A stretch of 64,000 nt of DNA from Trichobilharzia regenti (Eukaryota; Platyhelminthes; Trematoda; Strigeidida; Schistosomatidae): positions 82,682,903-82,746,902 of the forward strand of contig OX235262.1 in the NCBI GenBank assembly GCA_944472135.2. Reading direction: 5' to 3'. The notes beneath the pieces were generated by a model that did no database searches, was not told the origin of the DNA, and saw only the letters and a program-made list of their open reading frames with translations. This document shows, piece by piece, positions 22,535 through 34,811 of the stretch. Both the position numbers and the translations under genes were made by a program. Each line of letters begins with the position of its first letter. Within the stretch, counting starts at the first letter, position 1.

Positions 22535-22920
22535 CCTGTTGATGTCACCTCCAAATGCGTTTACAGATTTAAGTGCACTTGAGGGAGAAAGTACATCGGA
22601 AGGACAAAAAGAAGGGCTCCTATCCGGTTTGATGAACATATCCCTAGAAACCTGGGTCTAAAGCGAAGCAGATATTTGTAAAGTGAAACCATCAGACACC
22701 TTGTGGATACAGGTCATTTTGTCGAAATTTCCAAATCCTACAAAGGATGACAAATTTGCTAGCATTTCGTCTTTTTTATCGCATTTTATCTTGGGAACCA
22801 AGTATGTGAAATTTCCGTCATTTCCTTCAAGTAATGCTGTAGATTACAGCAATCGAAATTGCCTGAGAGTTCCTGTAGTGATTGAAAAACAAAAATAGAT
22901 GATTAAAACACCAAAAAATG
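22535..22920 (+). mobile_element. PLE relic, GIY-YIG segment
   Basis: The translation VYRFKCTCGRKYIGRTKRRA (from about 22558) contains the Cys pair and the YIG-R core of PLE GIY-YIG nucleases, followed by RFDEHIPRNLG and, after a frameshift, IRHLVDTGHFVEI. It is a third PLE lineage in the window by sequence. Confidence 0.75.
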
Positions 22921-23148
22921 GAGGAAACTTTACACAATATACTGGATAGGAACTTAGCTAGCCCAAGGGATACAAGCAGACTGCTGTAAGTACCTAAGAT
23001 ATGGTGCCTTTAATAAAAGAGATTATTCAATAGTGGATACAACCTCTTGCTTGCATCACAGCACATTTGTAAGTGAACTCATCAGTTTTCTAAGCATTTC
23101 AAAGCCTGTATGTATATACGTATATATAATCTTTTCTTCATATTTTAG

Positions 23149-23462
23149 AGGTGCTATACTCCTACAACCAGTTCAACAAACACCAAATCATACAAACATG
23201 CCCTACTATACATCTAATATTCCTGTCAACAGAGAAATAAGTAGCCAATCACCAACACATTTAAAACATGAGTCAAATTTAATTATTCCAAATGAAAAAT
23301 CCTCCCCTAATGTTTCAAATAAAAATCCAACAATTAGAACATTTCGAAATTTTTTCACACCAAAACTTCGACGTAAAACTTACGAGTTGGATAAAACAGA
23401 ACCAGTTGTGTATAATAAACAAAATCTTTTCTCTTCAACAAATACTCCGCAAAACAGTACAG
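23149..23462 (+). CDS. Host gene, exon B
   Basis: Acceptor TTCATATTTTAG and donor GTAAAT. The first base completes the Gly codon left by exon 17112-17305, and one base (G) is left for the next exon. It encodes GAILLQPVQQTPNHTNMP ... FRNFFTPKLRRKTYELDK ... NTPQNSTG: polar, Ser/Thr/Asn/Pro-rich with a basic patch (RTFRNFFTPKLRRKTYE), suggesting a disordered segment. If the donor is not used, the frame runs on for 15 more codons and stops at 23509, so an alternative shorter protein is possible. Confidence 0.85.
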
Positions 23463-23634
23463 GTAAATTTTCTTTTAATTTTTTAATGGAAGGTATTTCT
23501 TCAATGTGAAACAATTTTAATCTAATTAAGTTTTGTTTAAGTGACTTATTACTATTATTATGATTACATCATAAAGTTTTTATTATTGTGGTAAGGATTC
23601 TACTTGTGAAGTTTTTTCAAAAGTTGTTTTGTAA

Positions 23635-23900
23635 GCAATAGATTTGTTTTAACGAGTTTGATCACGGGTTGATATCAGCTAGAGAACCACTAAAAACCAC
23701 GGAGTACTAGACAGCTGTTTCATTCTAGCTTGGGAATAATCGGTATTACGCAACCACCGTAATCTCCTGGGTTCGAACTCAAGGGGTTGTGTACTTCCGG
23801 TGACTCTCAAATTAGTATAAAACAGCTCTCCAGTTCTCCTTGGTTTAAAGTGGTTCTGTAGTTGATATCAATCCATGATCAAATCGTCAGAAGAAAGTTT
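23635..23900. mobile_element. SINE family A-like palindromic copy
   Basis: The left half (GTTTGATCACGGGTTGATATCAGC ... GACAGCTGTTTCATTCTAG) is antisense and the right half (AGTATAAAACAGCTCTCCAG ... TTGATATCAATCCATGATCAAA) sense; B-box-like CTGGGTTCGAACTC lies between. It belongs to a subfamily with GATCAAATCGT instead of GATGAAATCC at the tail. The hammerhead core is decayed. Confidence 0.7.
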
Positions 23901-24647
23901 AGTCAGGAGCATTCATCCTTTACAAGTATGAGCCTCACACTCATTTAAATCAAAAGAAAACCACTATAGATGTCCAACTAAATTTTGGAGATATTCGACG
24001 TAATTCTGTGACTTTTAGGCATTTTCACATATCTGACAGAGATTAGTCTCGGTAGACATTTAGAATTTGGTTATTTTTATGGTATCACTGAATTCTTGTT
24101 GGTTGATGGATTTTTGGAGCTTTTTATTATTTTCGTCTACAGGATCATTAGCACAGTTTATTCAAAAGTCTTTTAAGCTTTATTACCCAGTGTTTGTTTG
24201 CCTACTGAGATAACATAAACGCCTGACATATGAACCTACCCCGTAACACTAGAACACTTTTAGTACTTTAGTCATGAAGTTTAATGAATATATACTACTT
24301 TCGATGATGGGTTGAAGGATATTCGTCGGCGTTTAGTCAAGGGACGAAGACAGCTTAGGTACTTCCGAATAGGTATGCTTTTAAGTAGTAAGTTTTCATA
24401 GACATAGGAAAGAATCCATAGTTCCTGATATTTCACGGCGTGAGTGCCATAAAATTATATATAACATAATCTTCCGTATAGTCTTCAAAATACACTAGTT
24501 TAATTTGAAATTTTATTTCTGAAAAGTAATTTACCCGTACAAAGTTTTCTTGATGAATTTTAAGTGTGTAAATTAATAAAAGATCTGATTTTTCTAGGGG
24601 AAATACAGTTTTCATTGGAGATTATAGCAAATAAAGACATTGATGTG

Positions 24648-25553
24648 ATTTTCAAAAGAATGGATACTGAACAAAGAGTACTCTTTTCGATAAATTCATC
24701 ATCAGGCTCTACATTTATACATGCATTGTAGTGAACAAAAGAGTTAGTGTTATGAACGACATTAATGTTTAAATAACATCAAATCAATGATATTGATAGA
24801 TTACAGCTGAAACGCATCAACATAGAATAAGCTGAATGTCAGAAACATTAGGAAAGATAATAGTACAAATTCATGAGATTATAGCTTCTACTGAAGGCCA
24901 GGGCAATAGTAGGGGCTGAAATTGTTTCTTTTGGGCACAGAGTGCTGGTTGTTTGAGGCGAATCATAATAGCCTCTTCTGTTTGGAGCCTGGAGTCCTTC
25001 GATGTTTTTGGTGATTTATTTGGCACCCAGTATAATATAGAGGAGGATTCATCTACGCTGGCTTTGTGTCCTGTTTGCACCAGATGTTCCAATATCGAGC
25101 TGTTAATAGTTCTCACTACACCTTTACTTAGCCTTGCTGGGAGATGTTCTCGAGCACAAAAAATCAAGTTCCTTGAGCAACGGCCAATATAACTGGCTCC
25201 ACGAGCGCAGTTGAATTGATAGATACAATTAGAAGCGGCTAGTCTGGGTACTCCAGCACTCTGTGTCCAAAAGAAACACGTTCAGCCCCTACTATTGCCC
25301 TGGCCTTCAGTAGAAGCTATAAACTCATGAATTTGTACTATTATCTTTCCTAATGTTTCTGACATTCAGCTTATTCTATGTTGATGCGTTTCAGCTGTAA
25401 TCTATCAACATTATTGATTTGATGTTATTTAAACATTAATGTCGTTCATAACACTAACTCTTTTGTTCACTATAATGAGTGTATAAATGTAGAGCCCGGT
25501 GATGAATTTATCGAAAAGAGTACTCTTTGTTCAGTATCCATTCTTTTGAAAAT
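24648..25553 (-). mobile_element. Palindromic PLE derivative with 301-base inverted arms
   Basis: Arms 24648-24948 and 25253-25553 are near-perfect reverse complements. The arms comprise the PLE terminal repeat plus the final C-terminal codons (QPALCAQKKQFQPLLLPWP). The 304-base loop encodes, on the minus strand, a GIY-YIG domain (GASYIGRCSRNLIF, CAREHLPARLSKGVV, SILEHLVQTGHKASV). Both arms carry the terminal hammerhead-like motif at their outer ends (24665-24705 minus, 25495-25535 plus). The RT is absent. It lies in intron 23463-36551. Confidence 0.88.
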
Positions 25554-25744
25554 TGTAATGGGCATTTTTAATCAGTTAAAACGATGTGAATTTGTCAGGT
25601 CATTATTACTGTAGTTACTTTTCCTTACATTTCATGAGACCAAAGATATAACAGTGGAATTCTGTATCTTCTTTGGATGCTTTCTAGGTTTATTTATCTC
25701 AGAGTTATAGGTTTATTCACAAGGTGACATAATTTTAGAGAACC

Positions 25745-25975
25745 GCCGCCGGTGGCATAACAGTTAGGACGCAAGCCGACCATGGACATGGTCCGGGGTT
25801 CAATTTCCAACAGAAGCACTCCTTTACCTCACTAGGCCAGAAATAATGCTGGTAAAGTAGAAAGGTTGGGCATGAGGCTAACAATCCCATCCTGTAAAAT
25901 AAATACTGCTACAGAAACTTCAAACCACTATCTTGAAGCCCTATGTTCCCACGGGGAACGTGAAGGAAAAAAACA
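25745..25975 (+). mobile_element. tRNA-headed SINE with RTE-derived body and tail (SINE D)
   Basis: Head: CGGTGGCATAACAGTTAGGACGC (A box) and GGTCCGGGGTTCAATTTCC (B box). The body AAGGTTGGGCATGAGGCTAAC ... GCTACAGAAACTTCAA matches the 5' UTR of the RTE element (about 1235-1303), and the tail GAAGCCCTATGTTCCCACGG matches the RTE 3' end (about 4365-4385). The second copy is 57073-57302. This implies mobilisation by RTE machinery. Confidence 0.85.
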
Positions 25976-26220
25976 GGAAAACCAGAGAGTACTGAACAGC
26001 TGTTTCCTCCTTCAACAGTACACAGTCACCAAGACTCGAACTGCAGACCTTGAAATTAAAAGACAAAATCGTAGAACATCCATCTACTGGTATCCAATCC
26101 AATAGCCTATGAATTCCAATTTGCAATATATAGCGCAACCGACTAAGATGAAACAGCTGTTCAGTACTTCAGGGATTCTCTAACTGATGTCACTTCGTGA
26201 TAAAACTGCCGCAAGTCGAC
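25976..26220. mobile_element. SINE family A palindromic fragment
   Basis: Antisense AGAGTACTGAACAGCTGTTTC near 25985 and sense GAAACAGCTGTTCAGTACTTC near 26150 are inverted copies of the hammerhead 3' half; the sense copy ends CTGATGTCACTTCGTGATAAAA. The core 5' half is lost in both. Confidence 0.65.
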
Positions 26221-26739
26221 AGATGAAAGTTATCTAAAAGTGATGAAGATAACACAAGGTTGATTCGTAACAAAGGGTTTTAATTTATCCTTATAAAATT
26301 AGTCGACCAAAACTGTTAATCGGTTTGTTTCACAAACCTGATTCTTCCGTTCAATTAAAAAAGTACAATATCACTACAGGTAATTAATTTTATCCCCACT
26401 GTATCTACAAATATTTTAAAAACCTTGCCATCATAGACAATGAACAAAGGACTGAATTCCTAACTTTGGTCACGGTGTCAATTTTTCAAGACTAATTTGT
26501 TAAATAATTACTTTTCGACACAATATCAATGTCAAAAAATAGATATTCACAGGTTTACAAAATTGGCAACTTATAACTGCTTTTCCACTGTGTATGTGTC
26601 TAACACTTATTGATGAATAGGCGCCCTATAAATGGAATCATAGTGACAAATATTTAGTTAACTTATTGAAGAAAATATGACAAGACTCTTCGAGAATTAA
26701 GCACTTATTTGGACAGTATTTTGGTGGAAATTATATTTA

Positions 26740-27835
26740 TTTATTTATTGTTCCCTTGGGTTCCTAGTGGAATATAGGGCTTCAACTGCACGTCTCCACT
26801 CTCTAAAGTCTTCTGCTTTACTTTTCACCTGCATCCATGTTAGTCCAGACTGTTTCAACTCCTCTCTCTTCACACGATCTCCTCCATGTCACCCTTGCAC
26901 CGACTTCTCACTCGCCGCCTACCTTTCGGGTTGCACTCGAGCAATGGCCTGGCGCGCGATGTCAATCAGCCGCCTCTTCAGCGAGTGTCCTATCCATTTC
27001 TACTTTCTCCTGTATATTTGTTGGTTGGTGATTGGTTCTTTTTTTTGTTCCTATAGTTTCTTATGGTGATTCATTCCGGCCCGGCCATCTGATCTTCAGT
27101 ATAAAGCGAAGACAGTTATTGATTAAGGTCTGCAACAGGCTGTTGGAAATATTCTCTGTGACCCACTCGCCAAGTTTCTGATCCGTATAGAAGAACTGAC
27201 TGACTTGATGTTTGTACTGAAAATCAAACTGAATTTTGTTGTTGATGGTGAGTTACGAAGATTTTCAGATTGGTTTCAGGTTGGTGAATTTGTTTCTCGC
27301 CTTCCCGATTGGATTCTTGATTTGGCATCCTCGTCTGTTCCTCCTGTAGTTGAGACAATGCTCCCTAGATAAGTGAAGTGAATGAAGTAACCTCTTTCAA
27401 ATCCCTCCCGTTGATGATGATTGGAGCTGGATGTTTCTGCTGTTGTTTTTGTTGTTGTTGACTTGTTATTTTTATAACCCCCGTCTTGTCTATGTTCACC
27501 TGGAGTCTTGTCTTCGCCGGCTGCTTCTTTGACCAGTTTGTCGGTTTTTGCTTGTAAGTCTTCAATTTTGTGACAGTGACATCAAACATAACTCATCCAC
27601 GCGCGAAATCCAGGTCTTCTAGGTTCTTCACGTCGGTCCAGGATATTCCTGTCCCGTTTCTCGTTTCCCACTGTCTGATGCATAATCCAGTCCACCACAA
27701 ATAGGAATATCACTGGTGATAATAAGCACCCTTGTCTGACAACTGTGTTTACTGCAAACGCCTCGCTGAGTTTTCCGTTGTGGATCACTTGACATGCGTC
27801 GTCGTCGTACAGCTGCTGAATAAGGTTGATGAATA
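26740..27835 (-). mobile_element. RTE 3' fragment, antisense, with stops
   Basis: Minus strand: begins at the RT motif region KLSEAFAVNTVVRQGCLLSP (27700-27770), then ISWTDVKNLEDLDFARG (catalytic region damaged), SEDKTPGEHR-type sequence, and the tail GAAGCCCTATATTCCACTAG (about 26765). Frames switch at several points. It is closer to the full-length RTE than the 225-1140 copy. The 5' break coincides with a TA microsatellite at 27836-27850. Confidence 0.9.
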
Positions 27836-27851
27836 TATATATATATATATA
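27836..27851. repeat. (TA)n microsatellite
   Basis: Uninterrupted TA dinucleotides at the truncation point of the antisense RTE fragment. Confidence 0.9.
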
Positions 27852-28349
27852 CAGTCACTGTTATTGCGACACCAGCTTGTTATTTAATTATGGCTGAAAA
27901 AAAGTACTTGAACAAAGGAACACAGTGACAAATGCACATTTTCATTTGTGCAAGGATCGTATAAAATCCAGTCACCTGGTGAAAAAGTAAAACAAAAAAA
28001 TACACAACAACAGTCACTAATATTACTATTATTTCAAACCTAAAACAAAATGTTACGCAAGTTGATGTTTACAGACTGACAGTTTTAAAAATGTTAAATT
28101 TGCTATAAAATCCAGTGTCTCATGACTCATTTGTTTTCGTTATTTCCATTATTTAAAACATAAATGTTACTTTAAAAAAAATATATTCATTATAAATTTC
28201 AAAAAACTGATTAGTGAACAAAGAATATTCTTCCAGATAACTTCTTTTTCAGGTTTCATAATGACATATTTATATAAGTTAGGCAATAATTGATATTTTT
28301 AATAAAATAAAAATAGTGCATTGAGGATGGATTTCCCGCCGATGGCATT

Positions 28350-28600
28350 AGTTGGTCATCGCGCTAAATCACAAGTTGGTAGAAGTTAGAATTCATGGCA
28401 TGACCACCAAGTGGGTTCCAAGTGGCTGAATGGCATACGAGCTTGCCTTGTAACCGAAAACTCCTGAGTTCGTACACTTGTGGTGGATGCATGCTTCCGA
28501 TGATTCCCAAACTAGGATAAAACAGCTGTTCAGTACTCCAGTGCTGGTTGGTTTTCAATGGTTCTCTAACACTGATATCAATCTGTGATCAAATCGTAAA
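28350..28600 (+). mobile_element. SINE family A-like, plus strand
   Basis: A-box-like AGTGGCTGAATGGCATACGAG and B-box-like CCTGAGTTCGTACAC, then CCGATGATTCCCAAACTAGGATAAAACAGCTGTTCAGTAC and the tail TGATATCAATCTGTGATCAAATCG. GAAA is changed to TAAA, so the ribozyme core is broken. Same tail subfamily as 23635-23900. Confidence 0.75.
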
Positions 28601-30239
28601 AACAAATCTATTTCTTATACACCAACTCTTCAAAATAACCTAGAAGTTTGAAATCAGTTATCACAGTCACTGATGACAGAGAACGCTGAACATAGAGTAG
28701 TTAATCCATATGATTAATGTTCAAATTGAATATAATGGGATCTAGACATAAAATTCACATTATTCAGAGATAACATCAAAATAGTAGAGAGAAAACAGGA
28801 TGAAAGTTCATGTGTATACCACTGCATTAATGAATAACCAAGAATAGATTAAGAAAATATAAGACTTGTTCGTATATAGTGCAAATAAACAAAGGTAAAT
28901 GCTACAGATAAATTTCATTGAAAAAAGTAATAAACAGGGTAACATGGTTTGTTTATAGGGCGAAAGGTCATACTTAAAAGATATGAAGTAACATAATATT
29001 TACGAATTTATTTATCAAATCCATTAGAGGGACAGGGCAGCAATATTTACTAGACTTGTTTCGTTTATTTAAAACGTTTAGAGCGAAGTGCTATGAATTC
29101 TACTGTTTAACGTATTTGCAATCTATTAGAAACACAATGATAAATAGAATAGGATTCTTTAATACTGGCTTTATGGTCCATTTTTGTCCGGATATGTTAG
29201 GATCTAACTAGCAGTGCTTTTTGCTACACCTTGGTAATATATAAGTCAACATCTTTGAAATTCATATTTGCAATCAATATTAAGGCATATCCATGCGATT
29301 TACATACTTCCTTATCGTAGTAGGTGGTCAACAATACGAGCAATAGTTTTATGCAAAATGTAATATAGGACTTCACTGAGTGAAATATATAAAAATGGTC
29401 TAATGTTTGTAAGTAATTAGTACGTAAGATAATGAGTGAATAGGAATCAGCTTGAAAAAGCATAATTTACGGAATACATTTATTCTGGTCTAAAAATATA
29501 AAGAAAATCTCAGTGAAAACATCAGTCATACATATAAAATCTCATTTTGTTTTACTACAGTATTACTAATGTAGGGCAAATGAGCCGTTTCCTTACATCT
29601 TCCAAGAGATTCTGATATCTGCACGATAAATGGAAGTTAGCATTTTACCCACTTTCAAACTCATATCATACAACCTATTTCTAGATGATTTGTCAATGTC
29701 CCGTCGTAAAAATGGATGTAGTGATATACACAAATATGTAGGTTATATTAGTTCCCTTAAGACGAATATATTCACCGTTGAAGGACAACTAATAAACTGG
29801 TGTAGTGTTCAATTCTTGATTTCAGTTTAAAATAAGCTCATTTTGAAGGTTTACTAATAGTGAGGAACACTAGAGATACATTTTATGTAGGAGAGAATTT
29901 CTTTTGGAATTTTAATGAGGTAAGTTGTGCTAGGATACTGTGTCTTCCGAAATGACAGCAGGTTTCATTCAGGAGAAACTTTAATGTATTTAGTAACAAC
30001 ATGACCGAAATATATCTCTATCAAGTTAATTTTTGAAATTGGAATATGATCACTTTGCAGGGCAGAAGTGAAGTAGAAATACAAAATAGGACAGATCGTG
30101 GAACAATCATCAATGTTTTAAATTTTTCGACACTTTATTCATATATGTAAGGTCTTTATTTCATATACCTTCTGCCGATTAATTTACTTTTTATTGCCTG
30201 CAACTGTTACAAGTGAAACTTACTTACTATATGCGCGAG
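28601..30239. other. AT-rich intron DNA
   Basis: No coding, RNA or repeat signal that I can support in this 1.6 kb. Confidence 0.35.
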
Positions 30240-30490
30240 AAAATATTTTTTTATTCCTTGCCATTGCTGGAGGAAAACAGGGCTCTACGATTGAGCTTTG
30301 AAGTTTCATGAGTAGTAATGTCTTACCACAGGGTCAGATAGACAGACTAATATACATCCTTCTTTCTTTGTTGGCCTATTGACTGGCGATGAGGGAGATA
30401 AAGGTAATCACTGACCAGGGATGAAATCCTGGACCACGTGTATAGTTGGCGAGTATTCCACTGCTAGGCCGGCCATTGACTCGCCGTATG
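30240..30490 (-). mobile_element. tRNA-headed SINE with RTE-like tail, minus strand
   Basis: Minus strand: GCCTAGCAGTGGAATACTCGCC (A-box-like), GTCCAGGATTTCATCCCTGG (B-box-like), and further on GAAACTTCAAAGCTCAATCG and GAGCCCTGTTTTCCTCCAGC, a diverged version of the RTE-derived tail in the 25745 and 57073 copies. Confidence 0.6.
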
Positions 30491-31839
30491 CAGGTGAAAA
30501 TATACTGGAATATTATTCATTTATATGCTCCGTTTAAGGATAACATGAATTCCCCCAATTCGTATTTGTCTTTAATGTCCGGAATAACAGAACTGCTGAA
30601 CCTAATTAATAAGTTCTCTCTCTATGTGATTCAGGATTTAAAAAATCATGTTCGGTCTACAAGTATACAGTCCAAATTTTATTAGTGAGTCTAAATATAC
30701 CATATAAGTCCATCTGCTAAATTCTTCCTACATATCTTTATCCAAACGGGCTGAACTCTTCAATTACACGAGCCAAATCTTTTCACGTTTAATGTCGTAA
30801 ACCTGATTTTTGCAAAGAAAATCGATGTTGAGTTAAAATCCTGAGTAATGATGATGAAACTTGATGAAGTGCTAACATACACTGCCACTTTCTAAAGAAT
30901 CTACTACAAAATCAAGTTACGAAGAAACCCTTGAATTTAAACTTCTGAATGAATTATAACCGAGTGGTCAGTTAAATTCATTTCAGCCATTACTTTGGAT
31001 TCGTTGCGATATTCTCCCTTTCCTTTGCGTTCCATCTGGATTATAAAGCTTTCAGGGTTCAGGCTTTCAACTCTGAAGTTGCAGTAGCAGTGTTGTTCTG
31101 TTTCCCGGTGTTTGATTGCTAGCCTTACGTACAACAGCCCTTTTTTTACCAGCTAAGCGAAGTATTAGAACTGGGTCGGTCGGCAATTGACACCATACCA
31201 CGAGCCTGCAATGTACCTTTTCACAGGTTGAGTTAGTTAACTACAATTCTATGCTTGGCATCTTATAAACATACTGTCTGTTCAGTATAACACCATATAC
31301 AAAATCACTACCATGTTATAAGCGTCCATGTTTTAAACAACAAAGAAAGTTTTATTTAACTGAAGTTTAAAGAATACGCATACCTTAATGGATATTCAAA
31401 TTCATAGCTTTCTTCTAAACTTAGAAATATGCCTAAAAATAAATTTATCCCCTTAAAACAGTCAATCAAAATATCTTTAAAAAATTATAAAACATGCTGT
31501 TTAATTTCTAATCCTTCCTACTGACGGCTTCAAGTCATCAAAAGTGACTAGAAGAATATTATCGACTCGTTAATAGATTAAAAGTTGCGCAATTAACTAA
31601 CGAGCCTTCTTAGCCTACCCTTTAACAGATAAGCAGTATTAGTAATTCACAGCAGTAGGAATTCTCCACTGTGATAGACAGTATGAAGACATTCTATCTA
31701 AACCACTGATGTGTCCGTCATTTATTTAGCGTACTGTGAAAATAAAAAGTAATCATTGAATGGGAAAGTAGAAAAAAACTAGCATGCCGCACACCTTTTA
31801 ATGTGAAAATGAAAACCGAGATTTCCTCCCACAAATATT
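30491..31839. other. AT-rich intron DNA
   Basis: No supportable feature; several short ORFs are below background expectation for meaning. Confidence 0.35.
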
Positions 31840-31958
31840 TTTTTTTTTTTTTTTTTGTATCCTTTAGTTCCTAGAGGAACATAGGGCTTCAGCTGCGCAC
31901 CTCCATTTACTTCGGTTTTCTGACAACTTTTTCACCCTGCTCCAGGTCTGCCCACATG
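31840..31958 (-). mobile_element. Short RTE 3' tail fragment
   Basis: CCTAGAGGAACATAGGGCTTC and CACCTCCATTTACTTCGG are the antisense RTE tail and adjoining coding end. A run of T (31838-31856) adjoins its 3' side. Confidence 0.85.
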
Positions 31959-33490
31959 TCCCACAAATATAGGTCAATTTAATTTTGTTTTAACAGAAAG
32001 AATCCCTTTTCAATATTTTCAGACACAAGTTAAATTTACCAGGTAACTTACACATCAAGTAGTGATCTAATGGCCTTGAAAATCCAATGGTTACACATAA
32101 CATCTTACAGTCAGAAGTACCAATCACCTCACTGAAGTTATCTAATCAATAGATTTAAAGTTATTAGGCCAATGCTGTCTATTGTCAAAAAAGACACGTA
32201 AACTAAGCACATAGTCTATTGACCTAAGCTTGAAAATTGCAAAAATAATGAAATCATGCTGAATGACTAATTCTGACTTGACATTTATCGACCTGAATCC
32301 TTCCCTTCCATATTTCAGCCTACACAAATTTTTTAAATTAGATAACCCGCCGTCGCTAATCATTCCATACAAGTTAAGTATTGTTATTTGTTGTAAGACT
32401 TAAGTCAGTTGATTAATGTTCATGATTACTAATCACAAAAAAAACCAATGGAGAGGAAACCATCAGTGAGGATAAAAGCTATGACGAGGTGTCTTCATGA
32501 ATGGTATAGCAAACGCCAAAAGAAATACCCCAGCTGTGGGAAATAGGTGATCAAAAACTTTTAAAACAGTAGATGGTAACACATGATATAGTTACAGAAT
32601 TACTCTAAGCATATAGAAGAAAAATCTTAAGAGACCAACTAGCTGAGAAAATTCAAATTTTAACCTATCGCCGCCATTTCAGCCGCGCTATTGAAACAAA
32701 AGTGCGGAGAATTCGTTTTGCTATATACTGACTCAAAAAAATACTACAAAAAAATGGAATCAAAGTTAATTTGTTAATTTTTTTTCTTTATTTTACTTAA
32801 ATTCCACTGTTATTATTTTACGTTACACTTTATATTCAGATCATTTGTTTTACTAAATCACCAACCAATTTTAAGAAATCAGTGATAAAACACTTTTTTC
32901 ACACATGATTAAACTGTACTTTCTTCTAAATTCTGAGACTGGTGAGGGGAACGAAAATGTTAAACCATATATCTATCAATACATGTAGTTGTAATAATAT
33001 TTCATTTTATTCAAGAACGGTACTTGTAATACAGCATAGAATTCTCAGTATTTCGCACAATACTGCATCTAGCTTACTCAAAAAACATTACATGTTATAG
33101 GTAAACAAAATCGATAATGGCAACTTTTAAGCAATAACAATAAACTTCGACAGTGTACAAAAAGTATAAAATCACAATAATAACTAAAAACTTATTCCTT
33201 AAAAATAGAAATAGCTTCACCATAAATTTTAAACGGAAAATAAAAGAGCTATTTATTTTGTTAATAACTTAGTAATTTGTAAGTTTCCCGCCTAACACGA
33301 CCTCTATCACATGGAACACGCCTGAGACAAATGGGGTATCGCTGAGTTTTTGTACTTAGTTATATCCGCATCTAATCTTTTGCAATGACTTCTAATGATA
33401 TCTGGAGAGATGCAACGGGAATGCCGTTATTAGAGAGGGTGTTAGGATCCACAAAATGTGGATTTAAGCCATTTCTCACATAGGTTCAAG
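31959..33490. other. AT-rich intron DNA
   Basis: Nothing recognised on either strand. Confidence 0.35.
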
Positions 33491-33499
33491 TATATATCG

Positions 33500-33965
33500 A
33501 CTACAGTAATAACCAGCTAACTTGATGGCACACCACCTGCCCTACTGACGATTTTTAATACCTTGCGCAAGATGTCACATAGCTTTTTTGAAGCAGCCCA
33601 GGAAAGACTAAGATGGGAGAAGCAATAAAGAACAATAAGTAGGATGCGAGAGTTAGCAAACTGTAAAAGCAGAGGATGAGAGATACCTGATTGTCTTAAA
33701 TTCCCAATATTTTCCCTAGAAACAAACAAGATGTGGGATTATCAATAAAGGTCAGAGGATTTAACTATTCCAGGGTATTTAACTCTTGACTAAGTTTTAT
33801 TTCAGTGCCTTCTATGCTACAAGCATCTTGTGGAAGAACCAGCTAGTCTAGATCACGTTTATGACTGAAGGTGAAGTTAACTATCTTCCATTTGGAAGGA
33901 TTTAACATCACACCATTTAACTTAGACCACTAGCTGGCGTCCGACCAAAAGCTACCTTTTCCCCA
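33500..33965 (-). mobile_element. CR1/jockey-like non-LTR RT relic
   Basis: Minus-strand fragments, in order: a KSFQME segment, CSIEGTEIKLSQELK-like bases near 33800, KYPGIVKSSDLY (thumb YLGI-type motif, 33740-33775), then SHILFVSRENIGNLRQSGISHP and LLQFANSRILLIVLYC. Frameshifts divide it. It differs from both the RTE element and the 19.4 kb relic, so a third LINE lineage is present. The clade is my inference from the motif order. Confidence 0.6.
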
Positions 33966-34811
33966 AAAATTTTTTGTCGAAATGTCACAGCTCACTGAAA
34001 GCAAGACTGTTTCATCATAATTTAGCACAATTCAGAATACTGCTCCCATATTCCTGTACAGAAGAGAAATTGCAACAGGAAGTTTTGTGGCAATCATATT
34101 ATAATACTGACCAATTTACTGTAGTGCATTACATTGTTATTCGCCCATGAATAAAATTAGCTAAAGACTATTTCATACCGAAGTAAAAATATTAAAAACG
34201 TAGACAGTGTACTGAATAAAATAAATATATCATCAAATGCCTAGAGGAGAATGTGATAATTTAAGGTTTTGTAGAGTCAGTATAGTTTCATTTACATGTG
34301 CCTAAGAGAAAAAAACCCAATAGACAGAACACCTTAGCACCTGTGACCCATTCTAATTTAGCCTGTAATTTGAACATACATATAAAAGGCAAAATAAGAC
34401 TTACTAGGGCATTTTAATTATCAAATAAATAATTAGGTATGAATGTGATTAACCACAAATCCATAAATTTTGCGTAAAATATAAGGACGCAGTGTTGCGT
34501 ATATTGCTGATACCGGAATTTGCAGTTAGCGACTATTGCAGTATAAATATGTAGCCGACTTGCAGTGCTTTGGTAAGGCTCTATTTGAAAACAAAACATG
34601 GTGTGTCTGACAGTAAAAATGTTCACGCAAAATAAGCTTTTAGGGAGAAGAATTTGAGTAAAAATCCGGTTATTTCTCCCATCAGCCGAATTACATGCAA
34701 ACTACAAATTTTGCGACAAAAACAACTTTTTACATGACTTTCTTAATGAAATGTTTAACCTTATTAGTTTGCTGAAAACACTTCCGAAACCTTTAAAAGT
34801 TCCAACTGTCA
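33966..34811. other. AT-rich intron DNA
   Basis: No feature recognised. Confidence 0.35.

Noticed and set aside
26767..27069. 100-codon plus-strand ORF
   Set aside because: Antisense to the RTE fragment at 26740-27835.
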